Shown one piece after another: positions 8,201 through 18,052 of a DNA stretch of 64,000 bases; positions within the stretch are counted from its first letter, which is position 1, and every line of letters starts with the position of its first letter. The position numbers were made by a program, and so were the translations under genes. Under the pieces are notes generated by a model that worked only from the letters and a program-made list of their open reading frames with translations, was not told where the DNA came from and did no database searches. Source of the DNA: Polaribacter litorisediminis (GTDB lineage: Bacteria > Bacteroidota > Bacteroidia > Flavobacteriales > Flavobacteriaceae); the NCBI RefSeq assembly GCF_019968605.1, contig NZ_CP082966.1:372001-436000 (forward strand), in the 5' to 3' direction.

Positions 8201-9625
8201 ATGTCGCAATTTATTAGTGTTTTTGATATGTTGAAGATTGGTGTAGGTCCATCAAGCTCGCACACATTGGGTCCTTGGAGAGCTGCCATAGCGTGGGTTC
8301 AGAAATTAAGAGACACCAATCTGTTAGAGGCTCTAGATCGAGTAGAGGTGCATTTATACGGTTCGTTGTCTTTAACAGGAAAAGGACACGCTACAGATGT
8401 TGCCATTTTATTAGGTTTAAGTGAAGCCGATCCGGAATATATTCCGATTGAAGATCTTTTTATCATTATAGACAGAATAAATACGCAAGAAGAATTGTAT
8501 TTTAAAGGCGGTAAAAAAATAAATTTCTTAAAAAGTGCTATTGTTTTTAATCGTGAGTTTTTACCATTTCATGCAAACGGAATTACCTTTAAAGGTTTTT
8601 CCAAAGAGGAAGAAATATCAACTGAAACCTATTTTTCTATAGGAGGAGGTTTTATTGTTCAAGAAGATGATAATTTAGAAGAGGAAATAGAAATTAATAA
8701 AAAAAACTTTCCGTATCCTATTAATAGAGCAATTCAACTAGAAGGATATTGTGAAAAAGAAAATCTACCAATTTCAGAGATTGTATTAAAAAATGAATTG
8801 GAGTTAAGATCTGGCGATGAAATTGATTTTGAATTGCATCGAATTTGGGATACAATGTTAGAGAGTATGTACATTGGTTGCCATACAGAGGGTAGATTGC
8901 CTGGAGGATTAAATGTAAAAAGGCGTGCTTTTGATACACATCAAAAATTAATAAAAGATACGAGTTATAAAAATCCGAAAGAATGGATTACGGCTATTAG
9001 AAGCACAGAAGTAAAATTTAGAGAAATTTTAAAATGGGTAAGTTGTTTTGCGCTTTCTGTAAATGAGGTAAATGCCGCCTTAGGACGCGTTGTTACTGCA
9101 CCAACAAACGGAAGTGCTGGGGTAATTCCTGCAGTTTTAATGTATTATTTGGTCATAGAAAATCATGAAGCTGATTTTAATCAAATTAAAAAATTCTTAT
9201 TAGTTGCGGGCGAAATTGGTAGTATTTTTAAGAAAAACGCAACGATATCGGCAGCAATGGGTGGTTGTCAGGCAGAAATTGGTGTTTCATCGGCAATGGC
9301 TGCAGGGGCGTTAACAGAATTGTTAGGAGGAACGGCAGCACAAGTTTTGTCGGCCGCAGAAATAGCCATGGAACATCATTTAGGATTAACCTGCGATCCT
9401 ATCGGTGGGTTGGTGCAAGTGCCTTGTATAGAACGTAATTCTATGGGGGCCATAAAAGCAATTCATGCAGCAGAAATAGCTTTAGAGACTAATCCAAAAG
9501 AATGTTTGGTGCATTTAGATGAAGTAATTGATACCATGTGGGAAACTGCCAAAGACATGAATAAGAATTATAAAGAAACTTCAGAGGGTGGTTTGGCGGT
9601 AACTGTTAGAATTGTAGATTGTTAA
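8201..9625 (+). CDS. sdaA: L-serine ammonia-lyase, iron-sulfur type
   Basis: A 474-residue single-chain L-serine dehydratase that turns serine into pyruvate and ammonia with a 4Fe-4S cluster. The beta domain carries the family signature [18 protein letters not shown] at the N-terminus. The alpha domain has [14 protein letters not shown] near 300 and [19 protein letters not shown] near 395-412, with the cluster-type cysteines. Length agrees with the E. coli enzyme of about 454 residues. It is monocistronic by spacing: an upstream terminator ends 33 bp before it, and an inverted-repeat tract follows. Confidence 0.95.
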   Translation: MSQFISVFDMLKIGVGPSSSHTLGPWRAAIAWVQKLRDTNLLEALDRVEVHLYGSLSLTGKGHATDVAILLGLSEADPEYIPIEDLFIIIDRINTQEELYFKGGKKINFLKSAIVFNREFLPFHANGITFKGFSKEEEISTETYFSIGGGFIVQEDDNLEEEIEINKKNFPYPINRAIQLEGYCEKENLPISEIVLKNELELRSGDEIDFELHRIWDTMLESMYIGCHTEGRLPGGLNVKRRAFDTHQKLIKDTSYKNPKEWITAIRSTEVKFREILKWVSCFALSVNEVNAALGRVVTAPTNGSAGVIPAVLMYYLVIENHEADFNQIKKFLLVAGEIGSIFKKNATISAAMGGCQAEIGVSSAMAAGALTELLGGTAAQVLSAAEIAMEHHLGLTCDPIGGLVQVPCIERNSMGAIKAIHAAEIALETNPKECLVHLDEVIDTMWETAKDMNKNYKETSEGGLAVTVRIVDC

Positions 9626-9629
9626 ATTT

Positions 9630-9687
9630 AGTATTCAGAAAGCAGTAGCAGTTAACAGTGAGAAACTGAATACTGCTAACTGCGACT
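9630..9687. repeat. interleaved inverted repeats after sdaA
   Basis: AGTATTCAG (9630-9638) pairs with CTGAATACT (9666-9674), and AGTAGCAGTTA (9644-9654) pairs with TAACTGCGACT (9677-9687, one mismatch). The two stems interleave, which is a pseudoknot-like order. The same word CTGAATACT recurs at 13547-13590. Confidence 0.6.
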
Positions 9688-9699
9688 AGCAACTCTTAA

Positions 9700-10458
9700 T
9701 CACCTTGTAAAAACCAATTCGTTTCCTTTAGATAATTCTTCAGAAAAACGATATTTCTCTATATTAAAGCCTTTTAAATCTTCGATTGTTTTTACGTTGT
9801 TATCAATTATGTAACGAACCATATAACCACGTGCCATTTTAGCGTAGGTCATAATTGTTTTATATTCTCCGTTTTTAAAATCTTTAAAAACGGGTGTAAT
9901 CATATCAACCTTTAAAACTTTTTTTGGAATCACTTTAAAATATTCCGTGCTTGCTAAATTCACTAACAATTCGTCATCTGCTAATTCATCATTTAAAGCT
10001 TTGGCAACAGCATCATCCCAAAATTTGTATAAGTTATCTTTTTTACCCACTTTTAAACGTGTTCCCATTTCTAAACGGTATGGCTGAATTAAATCTAAAG
10101 GTTTTAGCAAACCATATAGACCCGATAAAATTCTTAAATTTTCTTGCAATAATGGTATTTTTTCTTCGGATAAAGAATTAACATCAATCCCTTGAAAAAC
10201 GGCACCTGTAAAAGCATAAATAGCTTGTTTGGCGTTTTCTTTTGTAAAAGGTGTTTGCCAAGTTTGATTGCGCTCATAATTTAAAGAAGCCAAATCATCA
10301 GAAATTTTCATTAAATTTGATAGCTTACTTTTAGATAGCGACTTTAGTTTTTTATTAAGTGTTGCAGATTTATCCAAAAAGCGTGGCTGAGTGTGTAAAC
10401 TTGTGGGCACACTGCTTTCAAAGTCTAAGGATTTTGCTGGGGATATAATGATTTTCAT
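9700..10458 (-). CDS. yaaA: peroxide stress protein YaaA
   Basis: A 252-residue member of the UPF0246/DUF328 family. It starts MKIIISPAKSLDF and shows YAFTGAVFQGID, LSGLYGLLKPLDLIQPYRLEMGT and NLASTEYFKV, all typical. In E. coli the protein limits free iron and oxidative DNA damage during peroxide stress. Length is normal. It is convergent with sdaA and divergent from the DUF6428 gene; no operon partner is seen. Confidence 0.95.
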   Translation of the reverse strand: MKIIISPAKSLDFESSVPTSLHTQPRFLDKSATLNKKLKSLSKSKLSNLMKISDDLASLNYERNQTWQTPFTKENAKQAIYAFTGAVFQGIDVNSLSEEKIPLLQENLRILSGLYGLLKPLDLIQPYRLEMGTRLKVGKKDNLYKFWDDAVAKALNDELADDELLVNLASTEYFKVIPKKVLKVDMITPVFKDFKNGEYKTIMTYAKMARGYMVRYIIDNNVKTIEDLKGFNIEKYRFSEELSKGNELVFTR

Positions 10459-10611
10459 TTTTTTTGAATTACAATATTAGGCTATAAAAATACAATTTCG
10501 CTTTAGTTTTGTCAAAATATTTAGGCAGTAAAATCTGATAATGCTATTATAAAAATAAATAATAAAGGGTTATTATGTTATTTAATCGTAATATTGCAAT
10601 AAATAAAACGT

Positions 10612-11082
10612 ATGAAATTATCAGAAATAAAAAATCATTTACAGCATCTAGAAAAAATAGGTTTTCAATTACCAAATGGTGAATTAGTTGCTCCTCACTT
10701 TCATGTTACAGAAGTCGGGAAAGTTATCAAAGATTTTATCGATTGTGGCGGTAAGATTCGAAGCGAAGTCGTAATTAATTTTCAGCTTTGGGAAGAAGAA
10801 GATTACGACCATAGATTACATCCTGAAAAATTATTACACATCATCGAACTTTCAGAGAAGATATTCAAATTTGATGATTTAGAGATTGAAGTAGAATACC
10901 AAGGTAAAGAAACTATTGGTAAATACAATTTAGATTTTGACGGAAAAAACTTCTTATTAGTTTCAAAATTAACTGCTTGTTTGGCAAAAGAAGCTTGCGG
11001 AATTCCTGAAGAAAAGCCAAGAGTTCGTATTTCTGAAAAAGGCACATTAACTGCTTGCAAACCCAATTCGGGCTGTTGTTAA
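10612..11082 (+). CDS. DUF6428-like protein with cysteine-rich tail
   Basis: 156 residues. The motif APHFHVTEVGKV followed by DCGGKIRSE and the metal-like end CKPNSGCC match the Bacteroidetes DUF6428 family as I remember it. Seven cysteines and several histidines (HFH, DHRLH) hint at metal or metalloid binding, and relatives are often found near arsenic resistance genes, which are absent nearby here. No signal peptide. It stands alone on the plus strand. Confidence 0.75.
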   Translation: MKLSEIKNHLQHLEKIGFQLPNGELVAPHFHVTEVGKVIKDFIDCGGKIRSEVVINFQLWEEEDYDHRLHPEKLLHIIELSEKIFKFDDLEIEVEYQGKETIGKYNLDFDGKNFLLVSKLTACLAKEACGIPEEKPRVRISEKGTLTACKPNSGCC

Positions 11083-11231
11083 AATGGATTTTTTCTATCG
11101 TTTGTTTCTAAACTTAATTTATCCTAACTTCGCTCAAAAGCAAAATAACCTCTAAAAAAGAGTCTATTTTTAAGGCATTTGTATGCATAAAATAAAAACA
11201 AGGTTCAGATTTAAAAAAGATAAAATTAGTT

Positions 11232-12227
11232 ATGAAGAAGGAAACGTTTAAAGCATTAGTAGTAGAAGAAAAGGAAGGTATTTTTACTAGGGGGATAAAA
11301 TCAAGATTCATAAGTGATTTGCCAGAAGGAGATTTGTTGATAAAAGTGCATTATTCCTCTCTAAATTATAAGGATGCGCTATCTGCAAGTGGTAATAAAG
11401 GGGTTACTAGAAATTATCCGCATACGCCAGGCATTGATGCGGTTGGAACCGTGGTAACTTCAAAATCGAATAAATTTAAGGCTCAGGATAAAGTAATCGT
11501 TACCAGTTATGATTTGGGAATGAATACAGACGGAGGATTTGGTCAGTTTATTAGCGTGCCTGAAAATTGGGCGGTAAGGTTGCCCGAAACTCTTTCCATG
11601 AAAGAGGCGATGATTATAGGAACGGCAGGTTTTACTGCCGCGATGTCGGTATTAAAACTCACAGAAACTGTAAAACCAGCAGACGGAGAGGTTATTGTTT
11701 CTGGCGCTACAGGTGGAGTAGGCGCTTTAAGCATTTCTATTTTAAAAAAGCTAGGCTATCAAGTTGCTGGAATTACGGGCAAAGAATCAGGGCGGGAATA
11801 TTTAAAAAATCTCGGGACAGACACGATTATCATGCGGAACGATTTTGAATCCTTAGCTCCAAAACCACTTTTAAAACCCGTATTTGCTGGCGGTATAGAT
11901 ACTGTTGGAGGTGTTATTTTAGAGAATATTATAAAATCTACAAATCCGATGGGTGTGATTACTTGTTGCGGTAATGTTGCTTCACCAAAACTTAATTTAA
12001 CCGTATTTCCCTTTATTTTAAGAGGAATAAGTCTTATCGGTATTGATTCGCAAAATTACCCAATGTCGCATCGAGAATTTTTATGGCATAAATTATCTAA
12101 AGACTGGAAGCTAGAAAAATTAGAGAATACGTGCACAGAAATATCTTTAAATGAATTAACCGAAAAGATTGATTTAATGCTGATTGGACAATTAAAAGGA
12201 AGAACTATTGTAAACATGCAAGCTTAA
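11232..12227 (+). CDS. YhdH/YhfP-family quinone oxidoreductase
   Basis: A 331-residue zinc-independent medium-chain reductase of the YhdH/AcuI group. SSLNYKDALSASGNKGV and YPHTPGIDAVGTVV mark the N-terminal GroES-like domain. VSGATGGVGALSISILKKLGY (about residues 157-177) is the NADPH-binding fold. Known members reduce acryloyl-CoA and similar enoyl compounds; the substrate here is unknown. Plus-strand, single gene by spacing. Confidence 0.92.
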   Translation: MKKETFKALVVEEKEGIFTRGIKSRFISDLPEGDLLIKVHYSSLNYKDALSASGNKGVTRNYPHTPGIDAVGTVVTSKSNKFKAQDKVIVTSYDLGMNTDGGFGQFISVPENWAVRLPETLSMKEAMIIGTAGFTAAMSVLKLTETVKPADGEVIVSGATGGVGALSISILKKLGYQVAGITGKESGREYLKNLGTDTIIMRNDFESLAPKPLLKPVFAGGIDTVGGVILENIIKSTNPMGVITCCGNVASPKLNLTVFPFILRGISLIGIDSQNYPMSHREFLWHKLSKDWKLEKLENTCTEISLNELTEKIDLMLIGQLKGRTIVNMQA

Positions 12228-12242
12228 AAACTGCTGTAAAAT

Positions 12243-12497
12243 ATGTATAAGTCATGTCTTTTTATTCATAAAAACGCGATAGACAAAAGTGTTTTTATAA
12301 AACTTGAAAACGCACAAGAGAACAAATTTGAAATTTTTGCAAAGATTGACAAGGGTAACTAAAAAAAGAAATATTAGTAGTAGGCGAAATTCAAATAAAT
12401 GACAAGTACAGCATAATAAAACCGGTTTAAGGGCTTCTCAAAATCTACAATAAAAAAGTCAAAGAAGTATTCGATAAACTTTTGTTGATTAAAATTC
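12243..12497 (+). pseudogene. decayed coding fragment, unknown family
   Basis: An ATG at 12243 opens 39 codons (MYKSCLFIHKNAIDKSVFI onward) and stops at 12362. A shift of frame then reads KKEILVVGEIQINDKYSIIK, a TAA at about 12428, and a further coding-like stretch GLLKIYNKKVKEVFDKLL up to 12497. The residue mix looks like protein, so I read it as a gene broken by one frameshift and one stop. The family is not recognised. It ends against the rluD 3' end. Confidence 0.4.
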
Positions 12498-13523
12498 TTC
12501 TTTAGAATTTTCACTATACGTTCTCCATTTTTCTAAACAATCTGTAATATCTTGAGGAACTTCTGAATTAAACTGCATAAATTCTCCAGTTTTAGGATGC
12601 GTAAAACCGAGAGTTTTTGCATGCAAAGCTTGTCTTGGAAGCACTTTAAAGCAATTGTGAACAAATTGTTTGTATTTTGTAAAGGTTGTTCCTTTTAAAA
12701 TGTCATCACCTCCATAACGTTCGTCATTAAAAAGGGTATGACCAATATGTTTAAAATGGGCTCTTATTTGATGCGTTCTCCCTGTTTCTAACTTGCATTG
12801 AACCAAAGTTACATAAGTTAAGCGCTCTAAAACCTTATAATGCGTTACGGCATGTTTTCCGAAATCGGCATCAGGAAAGACAGCCATTTGCAAACGATTT
12901 TTTAAACTTCGACCTATATTTCCTTCAATGCGGCCTTCATCCTCTTCAACATTTCCCCAAACTAAGGCATAGTAGAACCGTTCTGTGGTTCTGTCAAAAA
13001 ATTGTTTTGATAAATGTGCCATAGCAAATTCGGTTTTAGCAACCACTAACAATCCGCTCGTGTCTTTATCAATTCGATGCACCAAACCAGGGCGCTCATT
13101 AGAATTCGTAGGTAAATTTTCTATATGATGAATTAAGCCATTTACTAAGGTTCCAGAATAATTTCCGTGACCAGGATGCACCACCATTCCGGCAGGTTTA
13201 TTCACTACAATTACAGTATCATCTTCAAAAACAATATCTAAAGGAATAGCCTCGGCAACCAATAAGTTTTCTGCTGGCGGATACGCTAAAACTACTTTTA
13301 CAACATCCTTAGGTTTTACTTTATAATTCGATTTTACAACAAGATCATTTACAAAAATATTTCCAGCTTTCGCAGCTTGTTGTATCTTATTTCTGGTAGC
13401 ATTTTCTATGAAATTCATCAAAAATTTATCAACACGCAGAGGTTCTTGACCAACATTTGCTGTAAATCTGTAATGTTCATACAAATCATCATTTTCTAAA
13501 TCTCGAGAATCGTTTTCTTGCAA
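12489..13523 (-). CDS. rluD: 23S rRNA pseudouridine synthase RluD-type
   Basis: A 344-residue RluA-family enzyme. An S4 RNA-binding domain (LRVDKFLMNFIENATRNKIQ) covers about residues 28-85. The catalytic motif HRIDKDTSGLLVVAKT puts the active aspartate at about residue 152. GRTHQIRAHFKHIGHTLFND follows. It should isomerise uridines in helix 69 of 23S rRNA. The N-terminal 20 residues are acidic. It lies 64 bp downstream of the PASTA gene on the same strand, a pairing common in Bacteroidetes. Confidence 0.93.
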   Translation of the reverse strand: MQENDSRDLENDDLYEHYRFTANVGQEPLRVDKFLMNFIENATRNKIQQAAKAGNIFVNDLVVKSNYKVKPKDVVKVVLAYPPAENLLVAEAIPLDIVFEDDTVIVVNKPAGMVVHPGHGNYSGTLVNGLIHHIENLPTNSNERPGLVHRIDKDTSGLLVVAKTEFAMAHLSKQFFDRTTERFYYALVWGNVEEDEGRIEGNIGRSLKNRLQMAVFPDADFGKHAVTHYKVLERLTYVTLVQCKLETGRTHQIRAHFKHIGHTLFNDERYGGDDILKGTTFTKYKQFVHNCFKVLPRQALHAKTLGFTHPKTGEFMQFNSEVPQDITDCLEKWRTYSENSKEEF

Positions 13524-13543
13524 ATCGTTTAAGTTAAGTTATT

Positions 13544-13590
13544 TTTTGAATACTGAATACTAAATACTGAATACTGAGTACTGAATACTA
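13544..13590. repeat. short tandem words (TGAATACT) between PASTA gene and rluD
   Basis: TGAATACT or one-base variants (TAAATACT, TGAGTACT) occur six times in a row in the gap between the two genes. It is simple-sequence DNA and overlaps no coding region except the last bases of the PASTA gene. Confidence 0.8.
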
Positions 13591-14169
13591 ATTTCCATTT
13601 CCATCACCTAAAACCAAATCTATGATAGAGTTTTTGGGCAATTGGTCATTAGGGTTTAAAATTTTATCTTTGTGTCTTAAGCCTCTAACCACATCTTTTC
13701 CGATATCTTTTACATAGGTAAATTCAGTGCCTACTATAAAACCAATGGCTTGTAATTCAGAAATCGCTTGTCTTTTTGTACGACCGTTTAAATCAGGAAT
13801 CGTAATATCTCTATATTTAGAAGGATTTAGCGTTAAGTAAATTTTACGTTTTTCTTTCACAAAGTCGCCAGCTTCCGGACTTTGTTCTATCACAGATTTT
13901 TTAGGATATTCAGGATTGTAACTAGCACTATCAATCACCTTAAAGTCTAAATTTAACGCTGTTAATTTTTCTTCAGCTTCTTTAATTGTCAATTTGTGTA
14001 AATAAGGAACTTGTATCTTTTGGTCATGATTGGTCGTAATATTCAACCAAAATTTTAATCCAAAAAATAAGATCACAAAACCTATAACGGCAATGGCAAT
14101 TTGTTTAAAAAACGATTTGCTTTTAAGAAACTTAAAAATACTCATAAAATGTTTTTTGTTAGATGACAA
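13588..14169 (-). CDS. PASTA-domain membrane protein
   Basis: 193 residues: a short basic N-terminus, one membrane helix (FFKQIAIAVIGFVILFFGLKF, about residues 19-40), then two or three PASTA repeats outside the membrane (VPYLHKLTIKEAEEKLTALN; IPDLNGRTKRQAISELQAIG). PASTA domains bind cell-wall peptides or stabilise wall enzymes. Here there is no kinase or transpeptidase domain. The divergent neighbour is ddl, also a wall gene. The chain ends DLVLGDGNGN. Confidence 0.88.
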   Translation of the reverse strand: MSSNKKHFMSIFKFLKSKSFFKQIAIAVIGFVILFFGLKFWLNITTNHDQKIQVPYLHKLTIKEAEEKLTALNLDFKVIDSASYNPEYPKKSVIEQSPEAGDFVKEKRKIYLTLNPSKYRDITIPDLNGRTKRQAISELQAIGFIVGTEFTYVKDIGKDVVRGLRHKDKILNPNDQLPKNSIIDLVLGDGNGN

Positions 14170-14190
14170 ATATATAAAAACTAAACGTTG

Positions 14191-14219
14191 TTGTTTCTAT
14201 TTATATTTTGATAAATTTG
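14191..14219 (+). promoter_or_regulatory. promoter of ddl-coaD
   Basis: TTG (14191-14193), 18 bases, then TAAATTTG (14212-14219). This is the TTG-N17-20-TAnnTTTG pattern, 19 bp before the ddl ATG. Confidence 0.6.
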
Positions 14220-14237
14220 TTTCTATAATTAAAACTG

Positions 14238-15212
14238 ATGAGAAAAAATATTGCTATTATAATGGGCGGATATTCATCCGAAGTGAACATTTCTTTAAAA
14301 AGTGGAAATGTTGTTTTTAACCATTTAGACCGCGAAAAATACAATCCTTTTCGAGTTCATATTTTAAAAGAAAAGTGGGTTGCTTTAGATGATGATGACG
14401 TAGAATATGAAATCAATAAAAATAATTTTTCGTTTCTAAAAGGGATTACAAATACCATTTTCGATTGTGTTTTTAATGCAATTCACGGAAATCCTGGAGA
14501 AAACGGAATGATTTTAAGTTATTTAGAGCTGTTAGGCATCAAACATACATCTGCACCTTTTTATCAAATGGCATTGACTTTTAACAAAAGAGATACATTG
14601 AGTGTTGTAAAAGAATACGGTATTAAAACGGCCATTTCTGTTTATTTAAATCAAGGAGATAGCATTGATACAGATCAGATAATTGCCAAAGTTGGGCTGC
14701 CTTGTTTTATAAAACCCAATAATGCAGGTTCTAGCTACGGCATTTCTAAAGCCTATACAAAAGAAGAAGTTTTGCAAGGAATTGAAACCGCTTACAAAGA
14801 AGATACCGCTATTTTAATAGAATCTTTTTTAGACGGCACAGAAGTTTCTGTCGGTGTTATTGAATATAAAGGTGCCATAAAAGTGTTGCCAATTACAGAA
14901 ATTGTTTCGGAAAATGATTTCTTTGATTATGAGGCAAAATATGAAGGAAAATCACAAGAAATAACGCCAGCTAGAATTTCATTAGAAGAAAAAAATAGTG
15001 TAGAGACAGTTGCTAAAAAAGTGTATAAAGTTTTAAATATGTCTGGTTTTTCTAGAGCTGAATATATTTTGATAAACGGAGAACCACATTTTCTCGAAAT
15101 TAATACGGTGCCAGGAATGACGTTAGAAAGCATTTTACCGCAACAAGCTAAAGAAGCAGGAATTTCATTACATGAATTGTTTGACAATTCCATTCAAATG
15201 GCTTTAAAATAA
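14238..15212 (+). CDS. ddl: D-alanine--D-alanine ligase
   Basis: 324 residues, ATP-grasp fold. It joins two D-alanines for peptidoglycan. MGGYSSEVNISLKSG at the start, HGNPGENGMILSYLELLGI, then KPNNAGSSYGISKAYTKEE for ATP binding, and the C-terminal EINTVPGMTLESILPQQA with Mg-binding residues. Normal length. coaD follows 53 bp downstream on the same strand. Confidence 0.96.
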   Translation: MRKNIAIIMGGYSSEVNISLKSGNVVFNHLDREKYNPFRVHILKEKWVALDDDDVEYEINKNNFSFLKGITNTIFDCVFNAIHGNPGENGMILSYLELLGIKHTSAPFYQMALTFNKRDTLSVVKEYGIKTAISVYLNQGDSIDTDQIIAKVGLPCFIKPNNAGSSYGISKAYTKEEVLQGIETAYKEDTAILIESFLDGTEVSVGVIEYKGAIKVLPITEIVSENDFFDYEAKYEGKSQEITPARISLEEKNSVETVAKKVYKVLNMSGFSRAEYILINGEPHFLEINTVPGMTLESILPQQAKEAGISLHELFDNSIQMALK

Positions 15213-15265
15213 GTTAAGGTTTGTGAATCAAAACCACGAAAATCATCAAAAACATAAAGTAATAC

Positions 15266-15721
15266 ATGAAAAGAGCAATATTTCCCGGATCTTTCGATCC
15301 CATCACTTTAGGACATTTTGATATTATTAAAAGAGGCGTAAAATTATTTGACGAACTCATTATCGCAATTGGTATCAATGCCGATAAGAAATATATGTTT
15401 TCTTTAGAGCAGCGTAAAAAGTTTATTGAAGATTGTTTTCAGCACGAACCTAAAATAAAAGTAGTTACTTACGAGGGTTTAACCGTTCATTTTTGTCAAA
15501 AAAATAAGGTAGATTTTATTTTAAGAGGCTTAAGAAATCCTGCTGATTTTGAGTTTGAAAAGTCTATTGCGCATACAAACAGAGATTTAGCGCCTATTGA
15601 AACCGTCTTTTTATTAACATCCGCAAATACCTCATACATTTCGTCGTCTATTGTAAGAGATGTGATTAGAAATCATGGCGATTATACAAAGTTAGTTCCT
15701 AAACCAGTTAGATTTCAGTAG
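15266..15721 (+). CDS. coaD: phosphopantetheine adenylyltransferase
   Basis: 151 residues of the nucleotidyltransferase fold. GSFDPITLGHFDIIKRG holds the HxGH-type motif (LGHF variant) and ISSSIVRDVIRNHGDY is the second ATP-binding motif. It makes dephospho-CoA from phosphopantetheine, the penultimate step of coenzyme A synthesis. The chain has the normal bacterial length. Confidence 0.96.
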   Translation: MKRAIFPGSFDPITLGHFDIIKRGVKLFDELIIAIGINADKKYMFSLEQRKKFIEDCFQHEPKIKVVTYEGLTVHFCQKNKVDFILRGLRNPADFEFEKSIAHTNRDLAPIETVFLLTSANTSYISSSIVRDVIRNHGDYTKLVPKPVRFQ

Positions 15722-15764
15722 TTTACATTGTTTTTTTAGTAGCAAATATTTAAATAGAATAAAA

Positions 15765-17528
15765 ATGAAACCAAGCGTACCCTTAAAAATTATAGTGCTT
15801 TTTTCTTGCTGTTTTTTGTTGATTTTTTGTGATAAATCCTCTAATGAAAATATTGATTTTACCACACGTTTTGAAACTTCAAAAGGAACAGAAACTCCAG
15901 AATATAAGGATGTAATTGCTTATTATACAGAGTTGTCTGAAGCTTATAGTCAGATTTCTTTGTTCTCTTTTGGGCAAACAGATTCAGGAGAACCTCTGCA
16001 TTTGGTGGTTTATAATAGAGAAGGAATTTATAATGTGGATGAAATTAAGGATTCGCAAAAAAATAGAATTTTAATTAACAACGGAATTCATCCAGGAGAA
16101 TCAGACGGAATTGACGCTTCCATGATGTTGTTACGAGACATTGTTCAGAACGATTCTATCAAAGAGAAATATAAAAATTCGATTATTTGCGTCATTCCTG
16201 TGTACAATGTTGGTGGATCTTTAAATCGAAATTCGCATACAAGAACCAATCAAAATGGTCCTTTAGAATATGGTTTTAGAGGAAATGCTAGAAACTACGA
16301 TTTAAATAGAGATTTCATCAAACAAGATACCAAAAATGCAGCTACTTTTGCAGAAATTTTTCATGCGGTAGACCCAGATGTATTTATAGACAATCACGTA
16401 AGTAATGGTGCCGATTATCAATATGCCATTACCCATTTATTTACGCAGCACAATAAGTTAGGGGGCAGTTTAGGTGCGTTTTTACAAAATGAAATGCGAC
16501 CGCAATTAGAAACTTCTTTAGAAACAAAAGGAATTCATATTACGCCGTATGTAAATGTTTGGGGCACGACACCCGAAGCAGGTTTTTCGCAGTTTTTCGA
16601 TTCGCCAAGATATTCTACGGGTTATACAACTCTCTTTCATACCTTGGGTTTAATGGTAGAAACACACATGTTAAAACCGTATAAAATTAGAGTGGAACAA
16701 ACCTATGAATTGATGTTTTCTGCATTTGATTTCACCGAAGAAAATTCAGCAATGATTAAAGATTTGCGTTCTAAAGCAACCGAAGAAATTTTAGCAAAGA
16801 AAACCTACCCAATTCAGTATAAAGTAGATCGAGAAAAATTTAGAACTTTAAATTTTAAAGGGTATGAAGGCGAAATAGTTGACAGTAAAGTAACCAATGG
16901 AAAGCGATTATTTTATGATAAAAATAAACCTTTTGTCAAAGAAGTAAAATATTATGATGAGTTTGTGGTTACCGAAGAAATTACCATTCCGAAAGCCTAT
17001 ATTTTACCTCAAGGTTGGCATGATGTTATCGAAAGATTAGAGAATAATAATATTGAATTTTCAACTTTTAAAAAAGATACCATAATTGCAGTCGAAGTAA
17101 ATCATATACAAGATTTTAAAACTAGAAAATCGCCTTATGAAGGGCATTATTTGCATTACAATACAAAAACTTCTAAAACAACAGAAAATATCAATTTTAA
17201 AGAAGGAGACCTTTACATTCCTACAGATCAAAATGGGGTGCGTTATATACTAGAAACGATGGAAGCAGCGGCTACAGATTCCTTTTTTAATTGGAATTTT
17301 TTCGATACCGTTCTTCAGAAAAAGGAAGGTTATTCTGGGTATGTTTTTGAAGATCTTGCAGAAAAAATATTGTTAGAAAATCCATCTCTTAAAAAACAGT
17401 TGGATGAAAAAATGTCTTCGGATGACAATTTTGCAAAGAACCCGAGAATGCAACTAGACTTCGTTTACAAGAATTCTCCTCATTATGAAAAAGCATACTT
17501 ACGTTTGCCCGTTTTTAAAGTTTTTTAA
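15765..17528 (+). CDS. secreted M14 zinc carboxypeptidase-like protein
   Basis: 587 residues with a lipoprotein-type signal (FSCCFLLIFCDK). The M14 zinc site is visible as HPGESDGID (His and Glu) and DVFIDNHVSNG (second His) in residues about 105-215. RNYDLNRDFIKQDT carries the substrate-binding arginine-type motif. The C-terminal half (350-587) is specific to this Bacteroidetes group and has no domain I know. It probably trims peptides in the periplasm or at the surface. The next gene starts 12 bp downstream. Confidence 0.88.
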   Translation: MKPSVPLKIIVLFSCCFLLIFCDKSSNENIDFTTRFETSKGTETPEYKDVIAYYTELSEAYSQISLFSFGQTDSGEPLHLVVYNREGIYNVDEIKDSQKNRILINNGIHPGESDGIDASMMLLRDIVQNDSIKEKYKNSIICVIPVYNVGGSLNRNSHTRTNQNGPLEYGFRGNARNYDLNRDFIKQDTKNAATFAEIFHAVDPDVFIDNHVSNGADYQYAITHLFTQHNKLGGSLGAFLQNEMRPQLETSLETKGIHITPYVNVWGTTPEAGFSQFFDSPRYSTGYTTLFHTLGLMVETHMLKPYKIRVEQTYELMFSAFDFTEENSAMIKDLRSKATEEILAKKTYPIQYKVDREKFRTLNFKGYEGEIVDSKVTNGKRLFYDKNKPFVKEVKYYDEFVVTEEITIPKAYILPQGWHDVIERLENNNIEFSTFKKDTIIAVEVNHIQDFKTRKSPYEGHYLHYNTKTSKTTENINFKEGDLYIPTDQNGVRYILETMEAAATDSFFNWNFFDTVLQKKEGYSGYVFEDLAEKILLENPSLKKQLDEKMSSDDNFAKNPRMQLDFVYKNSPHYEKAYLRLPVFKVF

Positions 17529-17540
17529 ACCTTTTTGTTG

Positions 17541-18050
17541 ATGAAATATTTGTTTGTTCTCTTTTTTGTTTTCCTTTTTGCTAGTTGCGATACTGCTCCA
17601 AAACCCATTAAAAAGGGGATAAAAGAAATAGCAAAAGAGATTATGAGAGATGCAAAAAATTGTGCACTCATAACGATCGATTCTGTAGGGATTGCACATG
17701 CAAGAACTATGGATCCTTTTTTACCAGAAGAAGATTTTACGGTTTGGATGGGTACAAAACCAAAAAGTTTAAAAGTACAGCAAATACAAAAAAACAAAAA
17801 TGTAACCCTGTATTATTTTGATACTAAAACGGGTAGCTATGTTACTTTACAAGGCACTGCAAATAGTGTGAATAGTGAAATGGAAAAAGAAAAATATTGG
17901 AAAACAGCCTGGAAAAATTTTTACAAGAATAAAACAACAGATTATCTATTGATAAAATTCACTCCCAAGAAAGCGACTATCATCAGTGAAAAGTATTCTA
18001 TATTGGGAGATACAATTACTTGGAAAGCTCCTCAATTAAACTTAAATTAA
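17541..18050 (+). CDS. lipoprotein with pyridoxamine-phosphate-oxidase-like fold
   Basis: About 169 residues. A lipoprotein signal ends LFASCDTAPKP. The rest resembles the general stress/PNPOx split-barrel: AKEIMRDAKNCALITIDSVG, ARTMDPFLPEEDFTVWMGT and KVQQIQKNKNVTLYYFD. Members bind flavin or heme; an exported lipoprotein form is less usual. The ATG at 17541 is preferred over the TTG at 17535. It lies between the M14 gene and the lactonase gene with very short gaps. Confidence 0.82.
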   Translation: MKYLFVLFFVFLFASCDTAPKPIKKGIKEIAKEIMRDAKNCALITIDSVGIAHARTMDPFLPEEDFTVWMGTKPKSLKVQQIQKNKNVTLYYFDTKTGSYVTLQGTANSVNSEMEKEKYWKTAWKNFYKNKTTDYLLIKFTPKKATIISEKYSILGDTITWKAPQLNLN

Positions 18051-18052
18051 AA

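Noticed and set aside
9630-9687. Riboswitch or small RNA after sdaA
   Set aside because: The interleaved stems come from simple repeats also found elsewhere; no conserved ligand-binding motif is seen.
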